From Alphaproteobacteria bacterium (lineage in GTDB: Bacteria > Pseudomonadota > Alphaproteobacteria > RF32 > UBA3637), in contig JAFQJY010000091.1 of the NCBI GenBank assembly GCA_017414845.1, positions 1 through 11,177 on the forward strand: a stretch of 11,177 nucleotides of DNA, written 5' to 3'. Below the pieces are notes generated by a model. It was not told where the DNA came from and ran no database searches. It saw only the letters and a program-made list of their open reading frames with translations. Positions 4,377-11,177 of this stretch are shown piece by piece; position 1 is the first letter of the stretch, and each line of letters opens with the position of its first letter. A program made the position numbers and the translations under genes.

Positions 4377-6733
4377 AAATATCTTTAAATTGGTTGCGTG
4401 AGTATTTAAAGTCTGAAGCAACAGATGAACAACTGATTTCTAAAATGACGGAAATCGGTATTGAGGTTGAGGAAGTTTTGGATACGACAAAAGGTCTTGA
4501 AGGATTTATCGTCGGTGAAATCAAAGCCAAAGAAAAACATCCGAATGCCGATAAATTAAATGTGCTTTCCGTGTGGACAGGCAGTGAGTTGTTGCAGGTT
4601 GTTTGTGGCGCTCCGAACTGTTATGTCGGTATGAAAAGTGTGTTGGCTCTGCCCGGAACGGTTATCCCGAAATATGGTGAAAAACTTGAAAAAGGGGTTA
4701 TTCGCGGGGTAGAAAGTTGTGGCATGATGTGTGCCGAAGATGAACTTTGTATCGGTGAAGACCATACAGGAATTATTGACCTGAAAACAGATAAGCCTGC
4801 CGGAACGCCTTATACGGAATTGCTCAATGCTGACGTTATTGTTGAAGTTGAAGTGACACCCAACAGGCCGGATTGTTTTGCAATTACGGGAATCGCCAGA
4901 GATTTGGCATCTACCGGTATCGGAACATATGTTCCTGCTAAAGATAACGAGATAGAGGGGCATTTTGATTCGCCGATAAAGGTTCGGTTGGAAGACGAAA
5001 ATTGTCCGCATTTTGTCGGCCGTTATATTCGTGGTGTCAAAAATGTTGAAAGCCCCGAATGGATGAAAAATTATTTGACGGCTTGCGGGCTTCGTCCGAT
5101 TTCCGCATTGGTGGATATTACAAACTATTTGTGTTTAAGAGACTGTCGTCCGCTTCATGTTTTTGATGCTGATAAGGTTAAAGGGGATTTGGTTGTCAGA
5201 AGTGCAAAAGACGGAGAAACGCTGATTGCTTTGGATGACAAGGAATATACTTTAAGTGAAGGAATGACGGTTATTGCTGATGATAACGGTGCTCAAAGTA
5301 TTGCCGGCATTATGGGTGGTGTTCCGACAAGTTGTGATGAAAATACGGTCAACGTGTTCGTTGAGTCTGCCTATTTCAGTCCTGTCGGTATTGCAAGGAC
5401 CGGACGTTTATTAAAAGCCGAATCGGATGCACGAGTGCGTTTTGAGCGAGGGGTTGATCCGTGTAGTGCCGAAAAAGGAAATGCCGATGCCGTTCAACTG
5501 ATTTTAGATATTTGCGGTGGAGAAGTTTCCGAAAAAGTGGAAGTCGGTGCTGTGCCTTATGCACCGATAACGATAGATTTTGATTTCAATTTTGTCAAAA
5601 AAATGTGTGGGATGGATATTGCACAAGACGAGATGGAACGTATTCTGACGTCATTGGGGTATGTGATTGACGGCAATAAAGTTACGGTTCCGTCATGGCG
5701 CTCTATGGATACGACACGTCCGGCAGATTTGGTGGAAGAAATTGTCCGTATTCACGGATTAGATGATTTACCGGCTGTTTCCATGAAACAGGAGGTGCTT
5801 AAATGCGGTATTTTAAAACCACATCAGAAAAGAGAATTTGCAGTAGGAAGAGCCCTCGCCAATGCAGGCCTTTGTCAAGCAATTACATTCTCCTTTATGG
5901 ATAGTCGTTTAGCTCAAATGTTCGGTTCCAAAGATGTTAAAGTGGCTAATCCGATTGCATCTGATTTAGATGAATTACGGCCGAGTTTAATTCCGAATTT
6001 ACTGTCGGCAACAAAGCGTAATAATGACAGAGGAATGGCGAATGTTCAACTGTTTGAAGTCGGACCTGAATTTTACGGTTCTATGCCCGGACAGCAACAA
6101 ACGGTTGCCTGTGCCGTTCGGAGTGGAGAAACGCATGAACGCCATTGGGCAGAGATGCCGAGAACGGTTGATGTTTTTGATGCAAAGGCAGATGCGTTGA
6201 CGGCTCTTGCATCTGCCGGTGCGCCTGTGGCTAATTTACAGGTCTTTACGAACGCACCTTCCTGGTATCATCCGGGGAGAAGCGGGACATTGTGTTTGGG
6301 TAAAACGGTACTTGCTAATTTCGGAGAGATACATCCGTCTGTTTTGGCAAGTTTCGGAATTAAAGAGCGTGTGGTGGCTTGTGAGGTTTATTTGGAAAAA
6401 TTGCCTCCTGTCAAAGATAAGGCTAAAAATAAAGCCTTAGAGTTATCTTCTTTGATGCCTTTATCCAGAGATTTTGCTTTTGTTATGGATGAAAAAGTGG
6501 AGGCCTCTAAACTTTTAAGTGCTATTCGCAATTTGGATAAAGAACTGATTGCGGATGTACGTTTGTTTGACGTATATCAAGGCGATAAGTTGCCGGAAGG
6601 TAAAAAGTCTTTGGCTATTGAAGTTGTGATACAACCGAAAGAAAAAACACTGACGGATGATGAAATTGACAGTTTGTCAACACGTATTATCGGTGTTGCC
6701 GGAAAGGTTGCAGGCGCTGTTTTAAGAGCCTAA
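4373..6733 (+). CDS. pheT: Phenylalanyl-tRNA synthetase beta subunit
   Basis: This is the 786-residue beta subunit, which binds tRNA-Phe and hydrolyses mischarged Tyr-tRNA. Domains in order: the N-terminal ISLNWLREYL helix region, an EMAP-like tRNA-binding fold (about 40-150, with GVESCGMMCAEDEL), and the B3/B4 editing domain (about 205-365). Within B3/B4, LHVFDADKV (H262) and FVESAYFSP (E331) match the known editing-site positions. Then come B5 (about 400-470, ending DLVEEIVRIHGLDDLP), the catalytic-like core (about 480-680) and the C-terminal anticodon-binding FDX-ACB domain (about 693-786, PLSRDFAFVMDE). Length is close to the E. coli protein (795). An AGGAG site lies within the end of pheS. 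The ATGA overlap implies coupled translation and equal subunit output. Confidence 0.97.
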   Translation: MKISLNWLREYLKSEATDEQLISKMTEIGIEVEEVLDTTKGLEGFIVGEIKAKEKHPNADKLNVLSVWTGSELLQVVCGAPNCYVGMKSVLALPGTVIPKYGEKLEKGVIRGVESCGMMCAEDELCIGEDHTGIIDLKTDKPAGTPYTELLNADVIVEVEVTPNRPDCFAITGIARDLASTGIGTYVPAKDNEIEGHFDSPIKVRLEDENCPHFVGRYIRGVKNVESPEWMKNYLTACGLRPISALVDITNYLCLRDCRPLHVFDADKVKGDLVVRSAKDGETLIALDDKEYTLSEGMTVIADDNGAQSIAGIMGGVPTSCDENTVNVFVESAYFSPVGIARTGRLLKAESDARVRFERGVDPCSAEKGNADAVQLILDICGGEVSEKVEVGAVPYAPITIDFDFNFVKKMCGMDIAQDEMERILTSLGYVIDGNKVTVPSWRSMDTTRPADLVEEIVRIHGLDDLPAVSMKQEVLKCGILKPHQKREFAVGRALANAGLCQAITFSFMDSRLAQMFGSKDVKVANPIASDLDELRPSLIPNLLSATKRNNDRGMANVQLFEVGPEFYGSMPGQQQTVACAVRSGETHERHWAEMPRTVDVFDAKADALTALASAGAPVANLQVFTNAPSWYHPGRSGTLCLGKTVLANFGEIHPSVLASFGIKERVVACEVYLEKLPPVKDKAKNKALELSSLMPLSRDFAFVMDEKVEASKLLSAIRNLDKELIADVRLFDVYQGDKLPEGKKSLAIEVVIQPKEKTLTDDEIDSLSTRIIGVAGKVAGAVLRA

Positions 6734-6756
6734 AAATTCTTTTGACTTCAGATAAT

Positions 6757-6790
6757 AAAGTCCCGTGCTTTATGTATGGGACTTTGTTTT
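6757..6790 (+). terminator. Terminator of the pheST operon
   Basis: AAAGTCCC pairs with GGGACTTT across a 13-base loop region, followed by GTTTT. It is located 24 bases after the pheT stop. Confidence 0.75.
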
Positions 6791-6806
6791 GACATCATTT
6801 TTTATG

Positions 6807-6834
6807 TTGACAAGAAAAAGGATTTTGATAAACT
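6807..6834 (+). promoter_or_regulatory. Candidate promoter of rubrerythrin gene
   Basis: TTGACA (6807-6812), a 16-base spacer and TAAACT (6829-6834) lie 31 bases before the start codon. A second TTGACA at 6789-6794 lacks a good -10 element at the right distance. No clear peroxide-regulator operator is seen. Confidence 0.55.
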
Positions 6835-6865
6835 GAGACAGTTATTGTTTTTGAAAGGAAAGAAA

Positions 6866-7405
6866 ATGGAACTTAAAGGATCTCAAACAGAAAAAAATCT
6901 GATGGAAGCATTCGCCGGTGAATCTCAGGCGAGAAATAAATATACTTATTTTGCATCCAAGGCTCGTAAAGAAGGCTATAACCAAATCGCTTCTTTGTTT
7001 GAAGAAACGGCTAATAACGAAAAAGAACACGCTAAATTGTGGTTTAAGGCTTTGGAAGGCGGAGAAATCAAGACAACAGAAGAAAACTTGCTTGCTGCCG
7101 CCGAAGGAGAAAATTACGAGTGGACGGATATGTATGCGGGTTTTGCCAAAACGGCTCGTGAAGAGGGGTTTACTCAAATTGCGGCTCAATTTGAAATGGT
7201 GGCTAAAATTGAAAAGCGTCACGAAGAACGTTATCGCAAATTGCTGGAAAACGTAAAGAAAGGCGAGGTTTTCCAAAAGGGAAGCATTGTTATGTGGGAA
7301 TGTGGTAATTGCGGTCATATTCACGTTGCTGAAAAAGCACCGGAAATGTGTCCTGTATGCAAGCACCCGAAAGCATATTTCTTTATGGTTAAAGATAACT
7401 TTTAA
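6866..7405 (+). CDS. rbr: Rubrerythrin
   Basis: This 179-residue cytoplasmic peroxidase uses a diiron centre to reduce hydrogen peroxide to water. It is typical of anaerobes and microaerophiles. The ferritin-like four-helix domain (about 1-135) shows E19, E52xxH55, E82-N-Y-E85 and E116xxH119 as the expected iron ligands. The C-terminal rubredoxin domain (about 141-179) has C146xxC149 and C162xxC165 for the electron-transfer iron. Length fits classical rubrerythrin. The start at 6866 is chosen because it matches the family N-terminus ([12 protein letters not shown]) and has a GAAAGGAAAG site. An in-frame ATG at 6776 would overlap the preceding terminator. The gene has its own promoter and terminator, so it is monocistronic. 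The electron donor is not encoded nearby. Confidence 0.95.
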   Translation: MELKGSQTEKNLMEAFAGESQARNKYTYFASKARKEGYNQIASLFEETANNEKEHAKLWFKALEGGEIKTTEENLLAAAEGENYEWTDMYAGFAKTAREEGFTQIAAQFEMVAKIEKRHEERYRKLLENVKKGEVFQKGSIVMWECGNCGHIHVAEKAPEMCPVCKHPKAYFFMVKDNF

Positions 7406-7423
7406 TCAGACGAGATAAAATAC

Positions 7424-7457
7424 AAAGCGTCTTTGTGCTGTACAAAGGCGCTTTTTT
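7424..7457 (+). terminator. Terminator of rubrerythrin gene
   Basis: A 13-pair stem (AAAGCGTCTTTGT with ACAAAGGCGCTTT, one G-U) surrounds a 5-base loop and ends in a T-run. It is a strong rho-independent terminator. Confidence 0.9.
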
Positions 7458-7467
7458 CATTTTATAC

Positions 7468-7496
7468 TTGACAGACAAAAGGAAGTAGCGTACATT
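7468..7496 (+). promoter_or_regulatory. Promoter of the lysine-rich membrane protein gene
   Basis: TTGACA (7468-7473), a 17-base spacer and TACATT (7491-7496) lie directly after the rubrerythrin terminator and 30 bases before the next start codon. Confidence 0.7.
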
Positions 7497-7517
7497 GTTT
7501 AAAGTGATTGTTTAAAG
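7494..7517. repeat. 11-base direct repeat between -10 and ribosome site
   Basis: ATTGTTTAAAG occurs at 7494-7504 and again at 7507-7517, a period of 13. The first copy overlaps the -10 element and the second runs into the AAAGGAG ribosome site. It could be a tandem operator or a short duplication. No binding protein is known. Confidence 0.5.
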
Positions 7518-7526
7518 GAGATAAAC

Positions 7527-8066
7527 ATGGCTCAGAAAAAGGCTGTTCAAACAAAAAAAATGACCGGAAAAAAGAAAACAACCGTAGCAAAAAGTCCTTC
7601 TCGGAAAAAAGAGGTTGAAACGGTAAAGGTAAGTTCTGTTAAAGTTTCCGAAAAGAAAGTTGTGAAAATGCCAAAGGAAGAGGCTGTACATGTTCCTGTT
7701 AGGACACCTGTCAATATATATAAAGGGTTGTTTTGGTGTTGTGTTTTTGTGGTTCTCGGTATGTTTGTCGGCGTGGCATATCTGTTCACAGAATATCAGT
7801 TGGTTCCCCGTGAAGCCGTTGTCGTAAATGTGTTAAAAGGGGAAAAGCCTGTTGATGTTTTGGAAGCAAACAATCCTGCTGTCGGTAAAAAAGGATATGT
7901 TAAAAAAGCCAGAGTATTTACACCGGAAGAAATGCAACAGATTTTGGAAGAAATGCGTAAGTCTGCCGAACTTCGTAAAATAAAAGAAAAAAGGGCTGCT
8001 CGTCGGGCTCAGAAAGCCGCCGGAGCCAAGACGGAAATAAAGCCGATTGAAACACCCGCCGAATAA
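7527..8066 (+). CDS. Lysine-rich single-pass membrane protein, unknown function
   Basis: The protein has 179 residues and is not a recognised family. The first 60 or so residues are extremely rich in lysine and threonine (KKMTGKKKTTVAKSPSRKKE), resembling a histone-H1-like or nucleic-acid-binding tail. One hydrophobic helix follows at about 66-87 (GLFWCCVFVVLGMFVGVAYLF). The C-terminal part (about 132-179) contains a charged helix (FTPEEMQQILEEMRKSAELR, then KIKEKRAARRAQKA). By the positive-inside rule the N-terminal tail should be cytoplasmic and the C-terminal part outside. The start at 7527 has an AAAGGAG site. The stop overlaps the next start as TAATG, implying coupling. It could tether DNA or another acidic partner to the membrane, but this is inference. 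Confidence 0.75.
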   Translation: MAQKKAVQTKKMTGKKKTTVAKSPSRKKEVETVKVSSVKVSEKKVVKMPKEEAVHVPVRTPVNIYKGLFWCCVFVVLGMFVGVAYLFTEYQLVPREAVVVNVLKGEKPVDVLEANNPAVGKKGYVKKARVFTPEEMQQILEEMRKSAELRKIKEKRAARRAQKAAGAKTEIKPIETPAE

Positions 8067-8386
8067 TGAAACTTTTTATTGATGATTTAAGACGCCCCCC
8101 GACAGGTGAGTATGTTCTTGTTCGGGATGTGGCGGATGCCGTTTTTTGGGTCAGTGCAAACGGATGTCCTGATGAGATTTCATTTGATTATTGCTTAGCC
8201 TGTGGTAAAACGGTAATGCCTTTTGTTGAATGGTTGATAGAGAAAGATAAAGAACTAAAAGGGCAGTTTTTTCCGAAAAATTTTACCTATCAAACACATT
8301 CCAGTTCGGAATTCGGTTGCGCAGAAATACATCGGGTTTTAGGGGGTTATTTGCGTTTAAAATCTAAACCGCCCGTTGCTTTGTAA
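8066..8386 (+). CDS. Small receiver-like protein of the cyclic-phosphate processing (cREC) type
   Basis: The protein has 106 residues. The N-terminus MKLFIDDLRRPPTG, the central DEISFDYCLACG, the helix VMPFVEWLIEKD and the late FTYQTHSSSEFG fit the pattern of the small receiver-like domain annotated as cyclic-phosphate processing receiver. That family usually has LFLDD.R.P, then a DHDLG-type motif and HSANP. Here D6, D7, D41 and H78 remain, but the DHDL position reads DYCL, so the active site is altered. The family is proposed to act on cyclic phosphate ends or nucleotides. The actual reaction here is unknown. There is no ribosome site, and the start shares one base with the preceding stop (TAATG), so it is translated by coupling. 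Its last 40 bases overlap the 3' end of the convergent efflux gene. Confidence 0.65.
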   Translation: MKLFIDDLRRPPTGEYVLVRDVADAVFWVSANGCPDEISFDYCLACGKTVMPFVEWLIEKDKELKGQFFPKNFTYQTHSSSEFGCAEIHRVLGGYLRLKSKPPVAL

Positions 8387-9720
8387 AGTCCGATAATACT
8401 TTCATAAAGTTTGTTGTTTGTGTTCGCTAAATCAGTGAGTGAATCAAGGACGTTTATTTCTGCATCAGCGACATTGTCAATTGAGGTAAGACCACTGATA
8501 TGTTGACGTCTGATTAAATCCAGTTTTTTTTGCATTTGTTTAAGGGCATTTTCGGCAGAAAGGAGTTCTTGTCCGGTGTTTTGGAAAGATTTAAGTACAT
8601 TGGCGATTTCCATAACGGCATTTAGAACACTTTTTTCATAATTTTCAGTCAATTCTTCTGCTAATGCCTTTTGAAGATTGACATTTTCTTTAAGAGCACC
8701 GAAGTGAAAAAGAGGTAAACTGATTTCCGGCACAAAATTCATGGTATAACTTTTGTGATTAAATAATTTATTGGTATTAAGTGATTGCAATCCGAAAAGA
8801 GCACTCAGAGAAACGTCAGGATACATTTGGGCAATGGCCACGCCGATTTGTGCATTTTGAGCAATTAGTTGTTCTTCTGCCATACGAACATCAGGACGAT
8901 TCCGGATAATACGTGCGGGTACGGATGTGATGTAGGTATAATCTAAAATATCCGTATCGGCTGTGTTTTTTTTAAGGAAATCATTTAGTTCTGTCGGCAG
9001 TTTTCCGACTAAAAATGCCAATGCATTTTGATAGTTTACAATTTGAGTTTGAAGTTTCGGAATGTTCTGCTCGGCTTTACTTAGGTTATAACGTGCCTGA
9101 TTTAAGTCTGTTTCGGAAACAAGTCCTGCTACATATTTATTTTCGGTTGTTTCATAAAGTGTTTTAAGACGTTTCAATGTTTCTTTTGTGTTTTTAAGCA
9201 GAACTTCGTTTGTACGTAAATTGATGTAGTTCATCATAATTTCTGCACTTAGCGATATTTGAACATCTTTTAAATTTTCAATCATTTGCCTTAAAAAGGC
9301 TTCACTGCTTTCTCTTTTTCGGCGATTGGCACCAAAGATATCCAATTCCCATGAGGCGTCAAATCCGACCTGATAGTAATCTTCGTCCATAATCAGACCG
9401 ATGTTTTTACTTTCTTTGAGATAGTTATACTTAGCCCCTGCATCTAAGGAAGGTAAAGTATCTGCCGTTGTTATGCCGAGAGAAGCACGTGCCTGCTTTA
9501 ATTTTGTTTTGGCGATTTTTAAATCCGGAGCGTTTTTAAGAGCCGTTTCAATAAGACTTTTAAGGGTCTTATCTTTAATTTTCAGAAAAGTCTTTTCGTG
9601 ATGAACTTCGCCTTTTAAAACAGTATCTATTTTTTTATCCGAAACATTATCGGGGCGTTCATAATCAGGACCAACGGTACAGGCAACTAAAAGAAATAAA
9701 AATAAAATCATAGGTTTCAT
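8347..9720 (-). CDS. NodT-family outer-membrane efflux lipoprotein
   Basis: This 457-residue TolC-like outer-membrane channel of an RND efflux system forms a trimeric exit duct linked to the inner-membrane pump by a periplasmic adaptor. A short signal peptide ends in a lipobox (LLVAC, C14) followed by TVGPDYERP, the classical mature start of NodT, OprM and CusC proteins. It is therefore lipid-anchored. Two outer-membrane efflux repeats follow. ARIIRNRPDVRMAEEQLIAQ and IGVAIAQMYPDVSLSALFG are the hallmark stretch, and SFQNTGQELLSAENALKQMQ is part of a late coiled-coil helix. Length is normal. An AAAGGAGA site lies within the pump gene and the start overlaps the pump stop as ATGA, so both are in one operon. 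No terminator is evident after the stop. Confidence 0.93.
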   Translation of the reverse strand: MKPMILFLFLLVACTVGPDYERPDNVSDKKIDTVLKGEVHHEKTFLKIKDKTLKSLIETALKNAPDLKIAKTKLKQARASLGITTADTLPSLDAGAKYNYLKESKNIGLIMDEDYYQVGFDASWELDIFGANRRKRESSEAFLRQMIENLKDVQISLSAEIMMNYINLRTNEVLLKNTKETLKRLKTLYETTENKYVAGLVSETDLNQARYNLSKAEQNIPKLQTQIVNYQNALAFLVGKLPTELNDFLKKNTADTDILDYTYITSVPARIIRNRPDVRMAEEQLIAQNAQIGVAIAQMYPDVSLSALFGLQSLNTNKLFNHKSYTMNFVPEISLPLFHFGALKENVNLQKALAEELTENYEKSVLNAVMEIANVLKSFQNTGQELLSAENALKQMQKKLDLIRRQHISGLTSIDNVADAEINVLDSLTDLANTNNKLYESIIGLYKATGGLDFKRK

Positions 9721-11177
9721 CTGGTTTCTCCTTTTGATGTTTTTTTAGATGAAATCGTATCAAAAACAGCAAATAAAGCAGGAATGAAAATAACGCCGAT
9801 GAGTGTCGCAAAAATCATTCCGAAAAACACGGCCGTTCCGATGGCTTTTTGAGAGGCAGCGCCTGCGCCACTTGCAATAACCATCGGAAAAACGCCTAAA
9901 ATAAAAGTGAGAGCAGTCATTAAAACAGCCCTGTATCTTTCTCGTGAGGCTTGTTGGACTGCCTGTAAGACAGGTAGTCCCTGTTTTCTGTAATCCAGTG
10001 CAAAGTCTGCGATTAAAATGGCATTTTTAGCAGCCAAGCCGATAAGCATAACAAGGCCGAGTTGGGCATAAATACTCAAAGGTAATTTCATTAAAAACAG
10101 TCCGATAAAAGCACCAAGGACGGCAAAAACAGTTGAGAACATAACTGATAAGGCAATCATCCAACTTTCATAAAGGGCAACAAGAAATAAATAACTGAAA
10201 ATAACGGCAAGTGTCATTAAAATAAAGGCTAGTCCTCTGGCCTCTACTTCTTGTAGAGAAAGACCTGTCCAAGCAATATCAAACTGATTGGAAAGAACTT
10301 TTTTTGTAAGATTTTTGACTGTATCAAGGGCTGTCCCCGTACTTGTGTTTTCGGAAGCCTGCGCAATAACGGGTGCGCTGTTATATTGGTTGAAACGGGT
10401 AATGATTTTAGGTGACATTGTCGTTTTTAAATCAGCAAAACTTTGAACTTGCGTTTGTTTGCCGGTGTTCGTTTGAATATAGGTATTTAAAATATCCTCT
10501 TTCGTCATACGATAAGGTGCATCGGCTTGAAGGATGACTTTATTGATTTGTCCGTCAAGTGTTATGTTGTTGATATATGTTGAGCCCAAATTATTTTCCA
10601 GTGTTTGAAACAGTGTGGCAACGGGGATTTGATAACTTTCAAGTTTTGTCCGATCTACGTCCAAAAAAATGTGAGGCATACTTGGTGTATAAGTGCTGAA
10701 TGCATAGGATATTTCCGGCGTTTTGTTGAGATTTATCAGAAATGTATCCAGTGCAGAATCAAGAACTTCTGAGGAGGCAGAGTTATCAAGAGAAAGCAGG
10801 TTGAAAGAAAGCCCTGAACTCGTTCCGACTCCCGGAATGGCAGGAAGTGAGAAGAAGTTGATACTGGCTTCATTATCGTTTGAGAATTGTCGGTTGAGAT
10901 TTTTTATCATTTCTTCGGCAGAAAGGTTTTTCCTTTCATCCCAAGGCGTGAGACCGACGACGCTCATACCGATGTTTTCACCGGCGCCTCCTAAAAGGCT
11001 GTGTCCTGCTACACCTAAGGAATAAGCAACGCCTTTTTGTGATAAAATCTTATTGCCGACATTTGACAAAACCTGTTGTGTTTGATTGATGCCGGCTGTT
11101 TCTGGAAGTTGTACATTAGACAGAATAACACCTTGATCTTCTTCCGGAACAAAAGAAGTCGGAGTAAAATAGGCAAG
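9717..11177 (-). CDS. HAE1-type RND efflux pump, C-terminal half (cut by window edge)
   Basis: The frame is open to the right edge (LAYFTPTSFVPEEDQGVILS reads from 11177), so the gene continues upstream. About 486 residues remain of an expected 1,030 or so. It is a proton-driven inner-membrane transporter exporting drugs, detergents or metabolites through the NodT channel. PTSFVPEEDQG opens the second periplasmic loop, which includes porter and docking subdomains. Five membrane helices follow (TM8-TM12). TM10 carries LIGLAAKNAILIADFA, whose lysine is part of the proton-relay network in AcrB (K940). SGAGAASQKAIGTAVFFGMI follows before TM12. The gene ends FAVFDTISSKKTSKGETR, overlapping the NodT start by ATGA. 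The M at 11069 is internal, not a start. The adaptor gene is expected upstream, outside the window. Confidence 0.95.
   Translation of the reverse strand, partial: LAYFTPTSFVPEEDQGVILSNVQLPETAGINQTQQVLSNVGNKILSQKGVAYSLGVAGHSLLGGAGENIGMSVVGLTPWDERKNLSAEEMIKNLNRQFSNDNEASINFFSLPAIPGVGTSSGLSFNLLSLDNSASSEVLDSALDTFLINLNKTPEISYAFSTYTPSMPHIFLDVDRTKLESYQIPVATLFQTLENNLGSTYINNITLDGQINKVILQADAPYRMTKEDILNTYIQTNTGKQTQVQSFADLKTTMSPKIITRFNQYNSAPVIAQASENTSTGTALDTVKNLTKKVLSNQFDIAWTGLSLQEVEARGLAFILMTLAVIFSYLFLVALYESWMIALSVMFSTVFAVLGAFIGLFLMKLPLSIYAQLGLVMLIGLAAKNAILIADFALDYRKQGLPVLQAVQQASRERYRAVLMTALTFILGVFPMVIASGAGAASQKAIGTAVFFGMIFATLIGVIFIPALFAVFDTISSKKTSKGETR

Noticed and set aside
6776..6865. Longer N-terminus for rubrerythrin
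   Set aside because: The extension overlaps the pheST terminator and the gene's own promoter and does not resemble the family. The start at 6866 has the ribosome site.
11069..11069. Start codon of the RND gene within the window
   Set aside because: The frame continues to the edge with typical pump sequence (PTSFVPEEDQG), so this methionine-like codon is internal.

Overview
The window looks like chromosomal DNA from an AT-rich alphaproteobacterium, probably an uncultured, low-oxygen or gut-type lineage. This is an inference. It rests on the order rpmI-rplT-pheS-pheT, on a PheS whose C-terminus (HYGFAPLDMPSVTGGL) resembles alphaproteobacterial enzymes, on a full-length rubrerythrin, and on the RND/NodT-type efflux pair. 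No rRNA, transposase, integrase, cas gene or CRISPR array is visible.

Layout: (1) 2-1914, plus strand: a tight three-gene accessory cluster. It holds the end of a Sel1-repeat protein, a 103-residue three-helix membrane protein, and a 373-residue protein with a zinc-protease HExxH motif. (2) 1889-2426: a noncoding stretch of more than 400 bases ending at a minus-strand tRNA-Asp(GTC). It has two nearly identical copies of the tRNA 3' end, its terminator and about 55 further bases. Between and beside the copies lies a set of hairpins with different stems but shared flanks (GATAAGCAAT on one side, an ACTG..CAC..AAAAG-like stretch on the other). This is the least explained part of the window. (3) 2427-2677: divergent promoters for tRNA-Asp and rpmI, separated by two overlapping perfect palindromes, then an rpmI leader with two mutually exclusive hairpins. 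(4) 2678-6733: rpmI, rplT, an internal terminator or attenuator, then pheS and pheT overlapping by ATGA. (5) 6757-7457: rubrerythrin with its own promoter and terminator. (6) 7468-8386: a lysine-rich single-helix membrane protein coupled by TAATG to a small receiver-like protein of the cyclic-phosphate processing type. (7) 8347-11177, minus strand: a NodT-type outer-membrane efflux lipoprotein and the C-terminal half of an HAE1-type RND pump. The pump gene runs off the right edge, and the periplasmic adaptor is expected beyond it.

The core genes serve translation: ribosomal proteins L35 and L20, and both subunits of phenylalanyl-tRNA synthetase. Rubrerythrin serves peroxide defence. The RND/NodT pair is a drug or metabolite efflux system. 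The left cluster borders a tRNA gene with a duplicated 3' end, so it may be cargo of an island inserted at tRNA-Asp, but no integrase is present to prove it.
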